This document shows, piece after piece, positions 54,300 to 64,000 of a DNA stretch of 64,000 bases. Both the position numbers and the translations under genes were made by a program. Source of the stretch: Trichobilharzia szidati (lineage: Eukaryota > Platyhelminthes > Trematoda > Strigeidida > Schistosomatidae). The notes below the pieces were generated by a model. The model was not told the origin of the DNA. It saw only the letters and a list, made by a program, of their open reading frames with translations, and made no database searches. The stretch is taken from assembly GCA_944472155.2 (NCBI GenBank), contig OX235279.1, positions 157,378,199-157,442,198 on the forward strand. Direction: 5' to 3'. The first letter of the stretch is position 1; each line of letters opens with the position of its first letter.

Positions 54300-55480
54300 T
54301 CATAATAATAATTAAGCTGGCTGATGACAGTGACTGGCGAGGGAGTTAAATAATATTATTACTATATTTTGTTAAACACGGTAAATGTACTTTTCTAAGA
54401 TTCTGTGTTAGGATAAACATAATTCACAGTGACCTGAAAATTAGTAAGCGAACGAGTTTGTATGCACAGTGGCGTATTTGTGAAAAATGTACAGCGTTAT
54501 GCGTATGCATGTGTTGATATTGTGGGCGTAGAAAACATGATTTGAAAATGGTAAAACACAGACACACGCACACAAACACACACTGGAGTGCACCCAACAC
54601 ACTCTCTTTCCTTAACAAGCACATTAATCTAAGTAGATATTTTAGTCAAGTTTATGGAAAAACTGTTTTGTTTCTTCAGGAAAGTTAATAACGTGATCCT
54701 TGAATGTGTACGAATTATTTGTGTATAAAGATTACTTATAATGAAATAAATAGCCATAATAATAATAATAACAACTTGTCGTTCAACAAACTAATTGATT
54801 TTCAAGTTGTAGTTTGTTGGACAATCTGATTTGTTTTCAGTTTGATGAATGACTGAAACCACTTAGAGATGTCTACTGAGAAAATAACAGTGAGGAGTAC
54901 TAGATATCTAGTTTGTCCTTCAGAGTCTCGGACTCTGCAGTAATAGTACTCATCCACGACTTCACCACTGGTCGACGCTGGACATGCTGAACATCGAAAA
55001 CCGCTCACTTCAGTGAAATTATCTTTAAGACAAAACAAATAACCCCACGACAAAATCATTGTGACATTTCCTGCTCATTTTTACTGTCGACATTTCACCC
55101 AACCAAACAGGGAAATCAAAGCTCCCCCTCTCGTTTTCTGTCTCCGTCTCTTCATTTAACCACTCCTCATTTCATAGTCTCAATCCATCTAGGTTAAACC
55201 ACTACATTTCCCATTTGACGTTACTACTGAGCTGGTGTCGAATCACCATTTTTTTAAATGATGGAAGAACTGCCTTCCCTCAACCTTGAACCCTCATCGA
55301 AGACTTTTAATTACCTTGAACAATCTGCTTATAAACAGTGTGGGTGTACTCAGATGCCACTGTTGTCCTATATCATAAAATCGCCTCCAGCTAACACAAA
55401 GGTGCAAAACGGGCTCAGTGTGTCTTCCCAGGTTAAACACTTGCCTTCGAATCTGAACATGAACCTCTTTCCTTAAGCAA
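54300..55480. repeat. Conserved unclassified block, arm B copy
   Basis: Mirror of 12913-14100 with frames 54424-54624 (-), 54802-55059 (-) and 55258-55476 (+), each differing from its partner by a handful of residues. No family recognised. Confidence 0.55.
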
Positions 55481-55487
55481 GCTTTCT

Positions 55488-56146
55488 GTAACCTAATCTC
55501 TTCTCATACAATTTATTAATTCATGTGTTTTGCCCATCATTCTTTATTGTTCTCCATTATTCTTCCCTGGGCTACTCAAGAAAGACCATATAATACTACG
55601 AAGAACATTGAAGGCTGTAAGTAGGGTCAGTGCTATCCCTTTGACTTAACTAACCGACACTGAATTCTTGTAAACACTTAGCTAAAGTTATCTTGTCTGA
55701 TAGTGAACATCCTCTTTATTCACAATTGTTTCCTTGCATCTCTTCGGGTAAGACCAGAAGAAATTTCATAAACATTTATGCTCGTACTACAAAATATAAA
55801 AATTCGACCGTACCATATTTTGCACGAATATTGTGTGAAGAGACAAATATCAGAAAAGAACTCTAACAACTTTTATGTCATTAACTAAACTATAAAATGT
55901 AATGATGCATATTATTGCATGTGTTATTTGTTATATTATTTATTTATTATTCACTATGACATAGCAATGGTGTGATTTTGTTGGGGTTTTTATTTTTCCT
56001 ATTAACTATCAATATTTTAACATTTTATACATTTATATAATTATAAAAAGAGCTAAACCATTGCAATACATAAAAGAAACGCTGAAAATTCCATGCTGTA
56101 AATTGTTATTGTTGTGGAATAAAGTGAATTATTATTATTATTATTA
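55488..56146 (+). mobile_element. CR1-like LINE, 5'-truncated insertion absent from the other arm
   Basis: Blocks match the 5.9-kb C-terminal region (ATTTATTAATTCATGTGTTTTGCCC, GGCTACTCAAGAAAGACC, CTCGTACTACAAAATATAAAAATTCGACC) with stops. The end has GCTGAAAATTCCATGCTG, GTGGAATAAAGTG and (ATT)n to 56146. In arm A, CTGTGACACAAACATCG (reversed, near 12890-12905) is continuous where this sequence interrupts. Confidence 0.8.
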
Positions 56147-56149
56147 AAC

Positions 56150-56425
56150 ATTGTTACAATGCCATTTTTCTGATAGGAATCAGTATTATGATCACTGGTC
56201 CCATTGGGTTCCGAATGGAACATGTGGCTTCGACAGCATGTCTCCACTTTGTCCGATTCTCTGCACTCCTCTTCAACTGGACCCACGATTGTCCATAGTT
56301 TCCCATCTTCTCCATGTCACTCTCGGACGCCCCTTCAAGTGCCACTGTAGTGACAGCCTGGCTGGCGCGAAATTTTATTCGATGATCCCGTCAGCGTGTG
56401 TCCAATCCATGTCCATTTACTCCTA
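56150..56425 (-). mobile_element. RTE 3' fragment, duplicate of 12.59-12.88 kb
   Basis: Reverse complement carries GGGGCGTCCGAGAGTGACATGG and GAAGCCACATGTTCCATTCGG. Compared with arm A it has lost about 27 bases (the KRRVGRP stretch). Confidence 0.75.
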
Positions 56426-57210
56426 CATATTTGTTGAGAACACTGTAGATAATGGGAAGTCTTCCACTGCTTTACTTACTGTGGTCGGTGCCTCTCAGTG
56501 TGCTACTCTTTCTCCTTCACTTCCTTCTTGTTGCTTACATGACTTGCCTCATTCTGATGAAGCTCATTTCGTGAGATATGATGTTGATCTGAGTGTTTCC
56601 ATTCCGGATACTTCTCAGTCGGATTGTTATAAAATGAATAACTTACTGTTGGAAATTAGTCAGTGATTCTTGTCAAATAGTGTCAAGCTGAACCCCTCCA
56701 AATCTCAGGTTGTTAATTTCACTGCCAGACATGCAAGCGCAGTTTACATGAATTCGTTAGTTCACATGGTCCCACTATCATAGATGACACACAGGTTGAA
56801 TCTAAGTCGAGTGTTAAGTGCATGGATTGTGTACTTCCTCCGTTCTTCTTTCTTCTCGTCTTCCCACATCACTTTGATTTCTAGAAGGATATTTTACTTT
56901 ACTATCTACGAATGGAAGTTAAGACAATCTGGTATCACTGAGTCAGTTTCTCAGTCAGTCTCAGTTTGTTAATTGTCGCATTCTACGTATCCTTCTTTAT
57001 TGCTCTCCAGTGGTAATCTTTCCTGAGTTACTTGAGAAAGATCATCGTACTGGGACGGGCACTTAAAGCTGTCAATTGAGCTAGTGTGGTACTGTTAAAT
57101 CAACATGTTAATACTGTTGTCGACATTCGCCTGCACGCATGCAAGAAGTAGGCGAATATCAATTAGTCTGATGAACTCTGAGCATCCTCTCAGTGCAGAA
57201 CTGACTCTTT
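56425..57210 (+). mobile_element. CR1-like LINE RT fragment, duplicate of 11.8-12.59 kb
   Basis: LPHSDEAHFVRYDVDLSVSI (YADD box as YDVD) is followed, after a stop, by VKLNPSKSQVVNFTARHASA and MNSLVHMVPLS, FYFTIYEWKLRQSGI and the FVNSCIL-equivalent region with frame breaks. It ends where PLE-A begins. Confidence 0.75.
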
Positions 57211-57239
57211 GCTGCATGTCATTATGCAGAAGCTGAAGC

Positions 57240-58165
57240 AAGTATGGAAGGCATCTAAGAGAAGCTTTGAAAGTTAATAATTACCCTGATAAATTAGTCA
57301 GGAAGTATGTAGGGAAATGTGAAAAGAAAAAGAAAATAAATAATGACAGTAGTGATAGTGATGATAATAATAATAATAACAATAATAATAGTAATATTAA
57401 TGACGACATGCATATCAAACATGCACAAGATAATGACAACACCAACAATAAGGAATATAAATCATCAGTAGTAAGTAATTCCATACAAGGAAGGAACCTC
57501 AGAAACCTTACACAGATTTCTTAACAATGCTGGCAGGAATCAAAGTGACTGGCATTCAAACCAACCACAAACTGAATTAGAAACAAGCTTTGTCGGTTAA
57601 AGGATCCTGCCTGTTGAGCCTTTAAAACAAAACAATTTAGTTTATCCAATACCCTGCTGGAATGATTATTGTCAGGTCAAATACATAAGTGAAAGTAGTA
57701 GAACAGGGACAGTCAGACTAGCCGAGCATAAAAACCTAACAGCGAAATCTGGATTAGTTGACCCGAATAAGATAAGAAATCTAGAGAATAGTTCAGCTGG
57801 CTATAGCACCCACTACACGCAACTACACACAACCATACAATAGGATGGATGGGATAAGATGACAGTTTTAAAATCTAATGTCACGGGTGGAGGGAGAGAT
57901 TGAGAAGAGAAGCTTTGTTTATCGAATCAACTGCAGAGAGTACTTGTAATAGGAATGATTCAACGCCTGTCCAAACTGGATATCTGGCAAATTCTACTAC
58001 CCCAACGACGACAAATAGGAGGGAACAGAGAAAACTATGAAACTCAAGTATTCGAAGTCGTGTGATTATAATTGATATGATTATGAACAATAATAAATTT
58101 TGTTCGAAATTGTGTCATCCAGTAAATAATACTGTTTCACTGTATGATATATCTAATAGACAAAC
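57240..58165 (+). mobile_element. PLE family A: Asn-rich linker, GIY-YIG domain and terminus
   Basis: KVNNYPDKLVRKYVGK matches the left-edge copy. An Asn/Asp-rich low-complexity stretch follows (57340-57400), then RNLTQISL, frame shifts, LVYPIPCWNDYC, VKYISESSRTGTVRLAEHKN (GIY-YIG core with YIG as YIS) and LVDPNKIRNLENSS to about 57790. ERSFVYRIN-type residues give the C-terminus. The 3' terminus (GATATGATTATGAACAATAA, TTTTGTTCGAAATTGTGTC, ATCCAGTAAATAATACTG) ends near 58165. The RT domain is absent. Confidence 0.75.
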
Positions 58166-58480
58166 TAGCAAGCGTTGAAGACTTTAGTGACGAACGTCTA
58201 AGTATCAAAACTCAACGATACCTTATTTGTCATACATTTTATAGCATGAGTAATGTGTCAGACATGACACAATTAACTTACTGATAAACCCTAAGTCAGC
58301 AGCCCTCTTTTTTTCATAAAATAATTTATTTATTAGATATATCGCACAGTGAATTAGTATTGTTTATTTACGTTAAATAATGCTGTTTCACTGTGTGTTA
58401 TTATGAAATAAACAATTTAGTATGGAATTACATACTACCATAGTGCCCAAGTTTTTCTAGCCTTCATTATTGGATAGTTG
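58166..58480. repeat. Second PLE-end-like segment with imperfect inverted repeat
   Basis: TATTTATTAGATATATCGCACAGTGAATTAG and CTGTTTCACTGTGTGTTATTATGAAATAAAC face each other around 58375. GGAATTACATACTACCATAGTGCCCAAG recalls the sequence bordering the inverted repeat at 4970-5005. Confidence 0.45.
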
Positions 58481-58589
58481 TTAATATTTCCACTGAAGTT
58501 TTATCGTATATTTATATTCATATTAAACAATATTGCCATTGTAAATGACCTGTTTAATTACTTCCTTCTGTAAAAAGTAAAGAGAAAAT

Positions 58590-58675
58590 GAAATGCGGTA
58601 TTCTATACCTGCTCAGAATTCCATATTTGTATCAAAAATACTGGTTGGAATAAAGCTATTGTTGTTATTAATTTG
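58590..58675 (+). mobile_element. CR1-like LINE 3' terminal signature
   Basis: CTGCTCAGAATTCCATATTTG, AAAATACTGGTTGGAATAAAGC and a TTG/TTA-rich tail. Confidence 0.6.
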
Positions 58676-60234
58676 TCCTTTACAGCTCTACTTGAGGCTA
58701 ACTGCAAGCCCGAGCGGCTCATTGTTAACATCTCTGACCGCAGCACTGGGCGACATACGCTTGAACCTCATAGTAAGAGATGTGAGTTTCCTGCGAGACT
58801 TCAGATACACCTTGCTTCGCTGGTAAATGTCAACAAACACGGAACATAGGTCCAACAAGACTTTCTGGCGATTGCCTACAACCACCATCTACTGACAACA
58901 ATTCAGAGTGCACCATTACAGAGTTTTCACCTGGTTGACGTTGTCCGCATATTGTAAAGTTGACGGATAGTCAATTCAATCTGCACCAACACAGCAAAGA
59001 CTAGACTCATGACATTAGTTCAATAAACGCACTACTACCTTTATTCCGTGTTTTTCTCAACGTTTTCTGTTGTTAATGTTTATAATATTGGGATTATATT
59101 TGACAAGTCAATCATTAGTATGCCACTGTCATACACAGAAGTGTCACCCTATCCTTTCTGTAAAATATCAATATTATATGAAGTTTTCCTCCAGAAAATT
59201 GAAGGTGAAATTCAAAGTCGAATGCTTCCTACACAACATTAGTTTCTTACCTGTAGTTAAACAATATATCTAGGTGACTTTCTTTGTGTTCCTGAAACAA
59301 AGGGTGGAGCTTCAGTGTTCTGTGACTGCAGAACTCATTGGACAGCTGTTTGAGGCAGCTCAAACAAGCAGATGGCCTGCTCTGAATTATTTTTTGAGAT
59401 TGCGTCTGTATTAGGATATTACAACCCACCGGCTACGGACCACCGTTGCAAGGTAATTCAAGATGTACATTTTTCTCGACCGATACTTTATAACCACCAG
59501 AAATGGTAACTGTTAGGACTGACAAGCTTCTTTTTTAGCCTGAGGCCATGCACCACCAAGAAAATATGATTGGACAGTGTTAATTCGTTTAATAATGGCT
59601 CAATTTTCCAACGGATATTGATGTCCTACAATCAAGCAGACTTGTTTATATATTTATGGCTTAAATTCCTGAGGGTTATGTACACGCAGCATAACATGTA
59701 TTCTGTCTAATAAACGTGATCGTGGTTATTGCTGCTTTTGTTATTCTCGTTGTGTAACTTGTGTGTCTACCTCAGTGTGATAGAATATTTTCAAGCGATC
59801 AGTTGGTTACAGAGTTGTGTCCTGGAGGTGTAGTCTAGTCAAGTTAGACGACAACCACAACCCAGTATCACTTTATCATAATATATTTTTCTGGCGGGGT
59901 TATAACGGTAATCATCAAGTAAACAAACCACTACTGATTAATTCAAAAACTGCTCACATTAACCAGTAAGAAAGTAGCGCTTGATAGAGGGTGATCTAGA
60001 TACTGGACGACCGTTTCATTCATTTGAAGCTCAGTGAAAATTAGCAGTGTGTGGTGTTCAGATAATTTTGATAATCTAACAACCGCCTACTGGTTGGCGT
60101 GATAAGTGGTTTTCAACTAATTATTATTATATCTCATTTTACATTTTGAAGTTAGTCGGGAAAGAATATAAAGCTTCCTGTGAATAAAGAATGGTCATAT
60201 CGCATTTTGCAGTGCTACATTAAATCACTGCCTT
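58676..60234. other. Long stretch without a recognised element
   Basis: 58680-58930 is distinctly GC-richer and has overlapping frames on both strands (58593-58826 +, 58688-58888 -); no family was recognised with confidence. The rest shows nothing supported. Confidence 0.35.
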
Positions 60235-60415
60235 CTCATTCTGACACTCTTCAACAGTAGGCATCTATCACCCACCATCAGGAATCGAACCAAACAGGAC
60301 CTTCAGGTCACAAGGCCAGCCCATTAACCACTCAGCCGTTGGCACGGTGGAATCCAATGGTTGGTTCACCAATTCTAGCTTCTGTCTATTCGCGATGTAT
60401 GTAACGCCACCAACG
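60235..60415 (-). repeat. SINE-3 copy, head and partial core
   Basis: On the minus strand: ATCGCGAATAGACAGAAGCTAGAATTGG, CATTGGATTCCACCGTGCC, GGCTGAGTGGTTAATGGGC (A box), GGTTCGATTCCTGATGG (good B box), then GATGCCTACTGTTGAAGAG. The hammerhead region is truncated afterwards. Confidence 0.65.
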
Positions 60416-60839
60416 CCAGCTTATAAATGCTATCAGCGAGTAACTATTCTCCCACTTGACATCTTAGTGAACCTTCTCCTGGTTACTGTTTCCCACTAAA
60501 AGTTCTGTGGTTGGATACCCTTTTCCAGGAATCGAAATTCTGTTCATCACTTATGTGTTAGGATAAGAAATGCTTGCAATTCTGACTGATGTGACGCTGA
60601 AATTTCTTTCCTAAAAGGCATACTTACTGAAAATCGTTATGCAAATAAATTTATTGATAAAAAAACAGACAAGAAGGATAAACATTTCAAACCAGTCATT
60701 AACTCAGTTCCAAGATGAAAGCCAACTTCATGAACCTGGAGTTCAAAAGTGATTACGCTTCAGATATGCTCAGATAATCGTCTCTCTAAATCAGCCGGTA
60801 AAACGTTCTATGCTGCAAAACTACAAATGACCTTCACCG
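60416..60839. other. Stretch without a recognised element
   Basis: No supported feature. Confidence 0.4.
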
Positions 60840-61235
60840 GATGTAAGTTGTTCTCCGTCTCAGTAAAAGATTAGCTCCGTCGTCTGGCCGTCTGCATATG
60901 GATCCATCAGTTCACCTGCTCTTGTGGAGCAGGTTACATCGGTGGCAGCTAGACTAGGCTTTTCACAAACATGAGCACGACAGCAAACTCCAGCATACTT
61001 TTATAAGGGAGAAAGGAAGAGTGTAAGAAACTCTATTCTAGTATACTTGATCGACTTCTGTCACTCAGCGAACAGTGACTGAAAATTATTTTAAGATCAT
61101 GGTCTGTTAAATTCATGCAAACTCTTTGACTTTCTATCCGTAGTAAACTTTTAAAGACATTGGGAGCTTTCACTGTTTATGAATTTAAGCCAAACCTTTG
61201 TGAATAATAGAAATATGCACAGTGTCTATTTCTAC
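60840..61235 (+). mobile_element. PLE GIY-YIG domain relic (family B/C type)
   Basis: HQFTCSCGAGYIGGS (60918-60950) is a well-kept GIY-YIG core; KHEHDSKLQHTFIREK-like residues, a STxxxxIDFCHSANSD segment and GAFTVYEFKPNLCE (61165-61205) follow in changing frames. Confidence 0.6.
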
Positions 61236-62262
61236 ATGGACCGCTGAATAGCAAAGAGGGAAGGAAAGAATTTAATCATTTTTCCCATTGTTTATCGTCA
61301 TTATTATTCTCACTTTGAACAATTTCCGGTATAGTTTCATTTGTCTCACTTTATTGGTCTAGTTCAGTAAAATATTTTTTGCCATGTCAAACTTCTCACC
61401 TTGTTGCATAATCTTTCATCTGCCTACCAATCCTATCAGCTTTACACCCATATCTCAGATCTGTATTGCATAACCTGCTTTGTTAAATCCTGGATTCTGC
61501 ATACAGAAGAGTAGGTTTGTTCAGTCAGTGAACCTTCAATGGACTCAATTTGTCTCAAAACTTGGTATGGGATTTTCGTTAATCGTGATTTTTTTTACTA
61601 ATATTAATTCTTTCCCTTCCCACCACTAAAATTTTACTCTTCTTAATATGACACCGATATCCTAGCTTAACTGTCTTTGACAGTTTTAGGAGAAATCTAC
61701 TACTCAATCTCATCAGTTATATTACCTCACGCAGTTTGTTTGTTTTATCTCCTTACGTTATTGTTGTTCAATAAAACTTACAATCTTAATGACACGTCTT
61801 TGGAACGCATTTCTTTTCTAGCTATGCAAATTTTACCATATATGCGATTGTACAACTTGGCGAATGATGTCGCCCAAAAACAAAGAGTATATCACTTCTC
61901 TGAACTACATACTACTGATTGATTGAGATGAGTAGTTGTGTATACCAATCGCACACATCAAATCGGTAGTGCTTGCCATTTAGACAGCCAAATCGATGTT
62001 ATCCAAACACCAGACGACCTTTTCACTCGTTCGGTGCCAAGTTCATCAGTCAGTAGTGTTACTCTTCGTTTGACTTAGTAAAGAAAGCCGAATCAGAAGA
62101 CGCCAAGCGAAAGCTAGTTTCTCTAGCTAGTTGGGACAACCAATAATACTATTTGAATCTAGTTTGCGATTTGCAGTTGGTGGAGTATCCAACAACTCAC
62201 AAGTGTATGGTTTTATACAATTATACTTGCTTTCTTATTCACCATCTGTGAGAGAGTCAAAC
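61236..62262. other. Stretch without a firm call
   Basis: An 81-codon frame at 61677-61922 is unrecognised. 61905-62025 shares a block with 50310-50430. Confidence 0.35.
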
Positions 62263-63249
62263 ACATCACATTATTATTATTTCCTTTAATTCCTAGAGAA
62301 ACATAGGGCTTCAGCCGCACGTCTCCATTGCGTTCGGTTCTCTGACAACGTTTTCACCTGGCTCCAAGTCTGCCCACATGCTTTCAATTCCTCTTCACAT
62401 GACTTCCTCAAAGTCACCCTTGGACGACCAACTCGCCGCTTCCCTTTCGGGTTCCACTCGAGCAATGGCTTGTCTAGTGATGTCACTTGATGGTTTCCTA
62501 AGAGTGTGGCCAATCCATCTCCATTTCTTCCTGCATATTTGTTTCACAATCGATTCCTGCTGGGTTGGTTTTCTCCCAGAGATCTCTGTCGCTGATCTTT
62601 TCTGGCCATCTGATCTTGAGTGGTATTGAGCGAAGACAACTGTTGATGAAGGTGTGTAGTTTGTTTGAGATGCTCTTTATGACGCGCAGTGCAAGTCTCT
62701 GATCCGTATAGTGAGTAGCACTGACTGACTTCACATTGGAGTTGAAAATCCGGATCTTATTTTTCATGCTGAGTGTTGTTGACCTCCACACAGACTTGAG
62801 AGTAGTGAAAGCTTGTCTTGCTTTTCCGATTCTTGCTTTGATATCCTCGTCAGTTCCACCTGTAGTTGAAACGATGCTTCCCAGGTAGGTAAAAGAGGTT
62901 GTTTCTTTCAGGATTTTGCTGATTGTTGTTGGCCAGAAATCTTCATCACCCAAGTCTGTTTTCACTATGTTCACCTGAAGTCCTATCTTTGATGCTTCTT
63001 CTGCCAACTTGTTGCTTTTAAGGGGAGCAACCCACAAGGTCGCTTCTCTCTAAACTATATTTTAATGTAACAACCCCCTTCTCAGGTGTGAGGCTAGCAA
63101 TCCCACCCTGTAAACAAAGTTGCTACAGAAAGTTCAGCACAATGAATCTCCTTGCGCCAAAAGAAAAGTCTTTGTGGAGACATGGAACGTCCGCACCATA
63201 TACGAGATTGGTAAAGCTGCCCAGATTGCAAACGAGATGAACATCACAT
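62263..63249 (-). mobile_element. RTE LINE with inverted 5' segment between 9-bp target duplications
   Basis: 62272-63020 is the RTE 3' part on the minus strand, from the tail back to KSNKLAEEASKIGLQVNI, with blocks such as TYLGSIVSTTGGTDEDIKAR. 63085-63240 is the RTE 5' end in plus orientation: GTGAGGCTAGCAATCCCACC, CAGCACAATGAATCTCCTTGC (ATG at 63142), VETWNVRTIYEIGKAAQIANEM. ACATCACAT stands perfectly at 62263-62271 and 63241-63249, so both halves arrived in one event. About 2.2 kb of the element is missing. This is the layout produced by twin priming in LINEs. Confidence 0.85.
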
Positions 63250-63364
63250 GTTGTGTATTATCTAAACAGTTTCGGCTTTCAAACGAAGGCATGGTGAAAT
63301 TTCACCTCCTCGAACTGTATAAATTGAGAATTTGATTTTAAGTGTTAACAGTTCACTGAAGTAG

Positions 63365-63500
63365 TTGGTTACCCAGAAATCAGGTGGTTCCATCTGAACT
63401 CAGTCAGACAAAGGATACGCTGTTGACTGATGAGCTCCGCTCAAAATGAGTGAAACGGCTGTCCAGTGTTTAGATCTCTTTGAGCTGGTTGAATGACAAG
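63365..63500 (+). repeat. SINE-3 copy with the best-kept hammerhead-like core
   Basis: CTGATGA (63427-63433), stem II GCTC/GAGT (63434-63437 with 63448-63451), GAAA (63452-63455), a CGGCTG mini stem III and GTC (63461-63463), then CAGTG. All core strings are present, but stem I would be weak. The tRNA-like head is decayed. Confidence 0.6.
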
Positions 63501-64000
63501 CGTTATCGTATTCCTAATAATCTCAATTTTAACCTACGAATTAATCTTTTACTTACTGTTGAAGCCATCGGAAACCATGCGAAGAAGGCTAACTTATAGG
63601 TACGTTCAGAAGAATCTTGCATAATCATCTTTCCTTACACTGGCCATCATGACTTGATGGTAATAATCAGACAATTTCTCCTGGGCTCTCCTCTAAGCCT
63701 TTTGTAAGCTGTCACTGTTTTAATTCTGTTTAAATGTTGCATTAATTGTCCTTTTAATTTTATCTGATATTTAATTTAGTATTGTATTTGTATGCATATT
63801 ATTAAACTTACACATAGATGCTTCTTTGAATTGTAACTCTATTGATCTTAACAAGGCGATACTGTTCAGGGAAAAACACATTAATACTGTCAATAACAAT
63901 AACTTTTTAAATGCTACGTGTGTATATATGTAACTATAGAGCCAGATGAGAGGGAAATTATCGTAAAAGAATATTCTTTGCTCAATTTCTTCTGTCCACA
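63501..64000. other. Right edge, no recognised element
   Basis: No open frame or repeat recognised. Confidence 0.4.

Larger units (their letters stand above)
52840..57210. repeat. Inverted duplicate pair 2, arm B
   Basis: Reversed counterpart of 11800-15370, enlarged by a SINE-1 (53140-53340) and a CR1-like insertion (55488-56146). A PLE-A copy abuts its right end. Confidence 0.8.

Noticed and set aside
8640..57210. One giant palindrome spanning most of the window
   Set aside because: The two inverted pairs are interleaved (a, b, a-reversed, b-reversed), which a single palindrome cannot give.
58676..58930. LTR-retrotransposon protease or gag remnant
   Set aside because: The segment is GC-richer and has frames on both strands, but no protease or zinc-knuckle motif could be identified.
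1..64000. Host protein-coding genes with introns
   Set aside because: No exon-like frames with recognisable non-TE domains and consistent splice sites were seen. A small host exon in unassigned stretches cannot be excluded by eye.

Overview
The window looks like repeat-dominated, AT-rich DNA of a flatworm, most probably a schistosome. The reasons are the mix of several divergent Penelope-like elements (PLEs) with GIY-YIG endonuclease domains, an RTE-clade LINE, CR1/Jockey-like LINEs, a Merlin-type transposase relic, and tRNA-headed SINEs, one of which carries a hammerhead-like segment resembling the schistosome SM-alpha family. Species assignment is inference. I found no convincing host gene, rRNA, CRISPR array or bacterial-style operon. 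Almost every long reading frame is a transposable-element (TE) piece or the shadow of one. All similarities were judged by eye; no alignment or database search was run.

Layout. 1-0.75 kb: PLE family A, minus strand, running off the left edge. 1-4.3 kb: SINEs, a decayed RTE 3' end and a second PLE-A piece. 4.5-6.85 kb: PLE-B pieces, a 72-bp-arm inverted repeat and a CR1-like LINE nested in a PLE-B 3' region. 8.3-9.85 kb: a tRNA-Gly-like SINE, a hammerhead-type SINE and a PLE terminus. 10.1-11.1 kb: PLE-C reverse transcriptase. 11.6-15.4 kb: a nested CR1/RTE block that recurs inverted at 52.8-57.2 kb. 17.7-29.5 kb: decayed RTE, CR1-like, PLE and second-RTE-type pieces, plus the Merlin relic (25.5-26.2 kb). 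30-40 kb: SINEs, RTE and PLE-B fragments. 41.5-44.7 kb: the centrepiece, a full-length-looking RTE LINE with an uninterrupted 1070-codon frame. 45.3-47.3 kb: the most complete PLE (family D). 47.6-50 kb: two PLE-C pieces. 50.6-53.4 kb: more SINEs. 57.2-58.2 kb: PLE-A again. 60.8-61.2 kb: PLE GIY-YIG relic. 62.3-63.25 kb: an RTE insertion whose 5' part is inverted between perfect 9-bp target duplications.

How the parts interact. The RTE and CR1-like LINEs would supply reverse transcriptase and endonuclease. Two SINE families share a tRNA-Gly-like head but have different tails, one matching the RTE 3' end and the other the CR1-like 3' end, so each appears to parasitise a different LINE. Pairs of duplicated loci with and without an insertion (RTE at 41.5 kb, SINE-1 at 53.1 kb, CR1-like at 55.5 kb) let relative ages be read inside the window. 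The region is best read as an accretion of nested retroelements with one possibly recent RTE copy.
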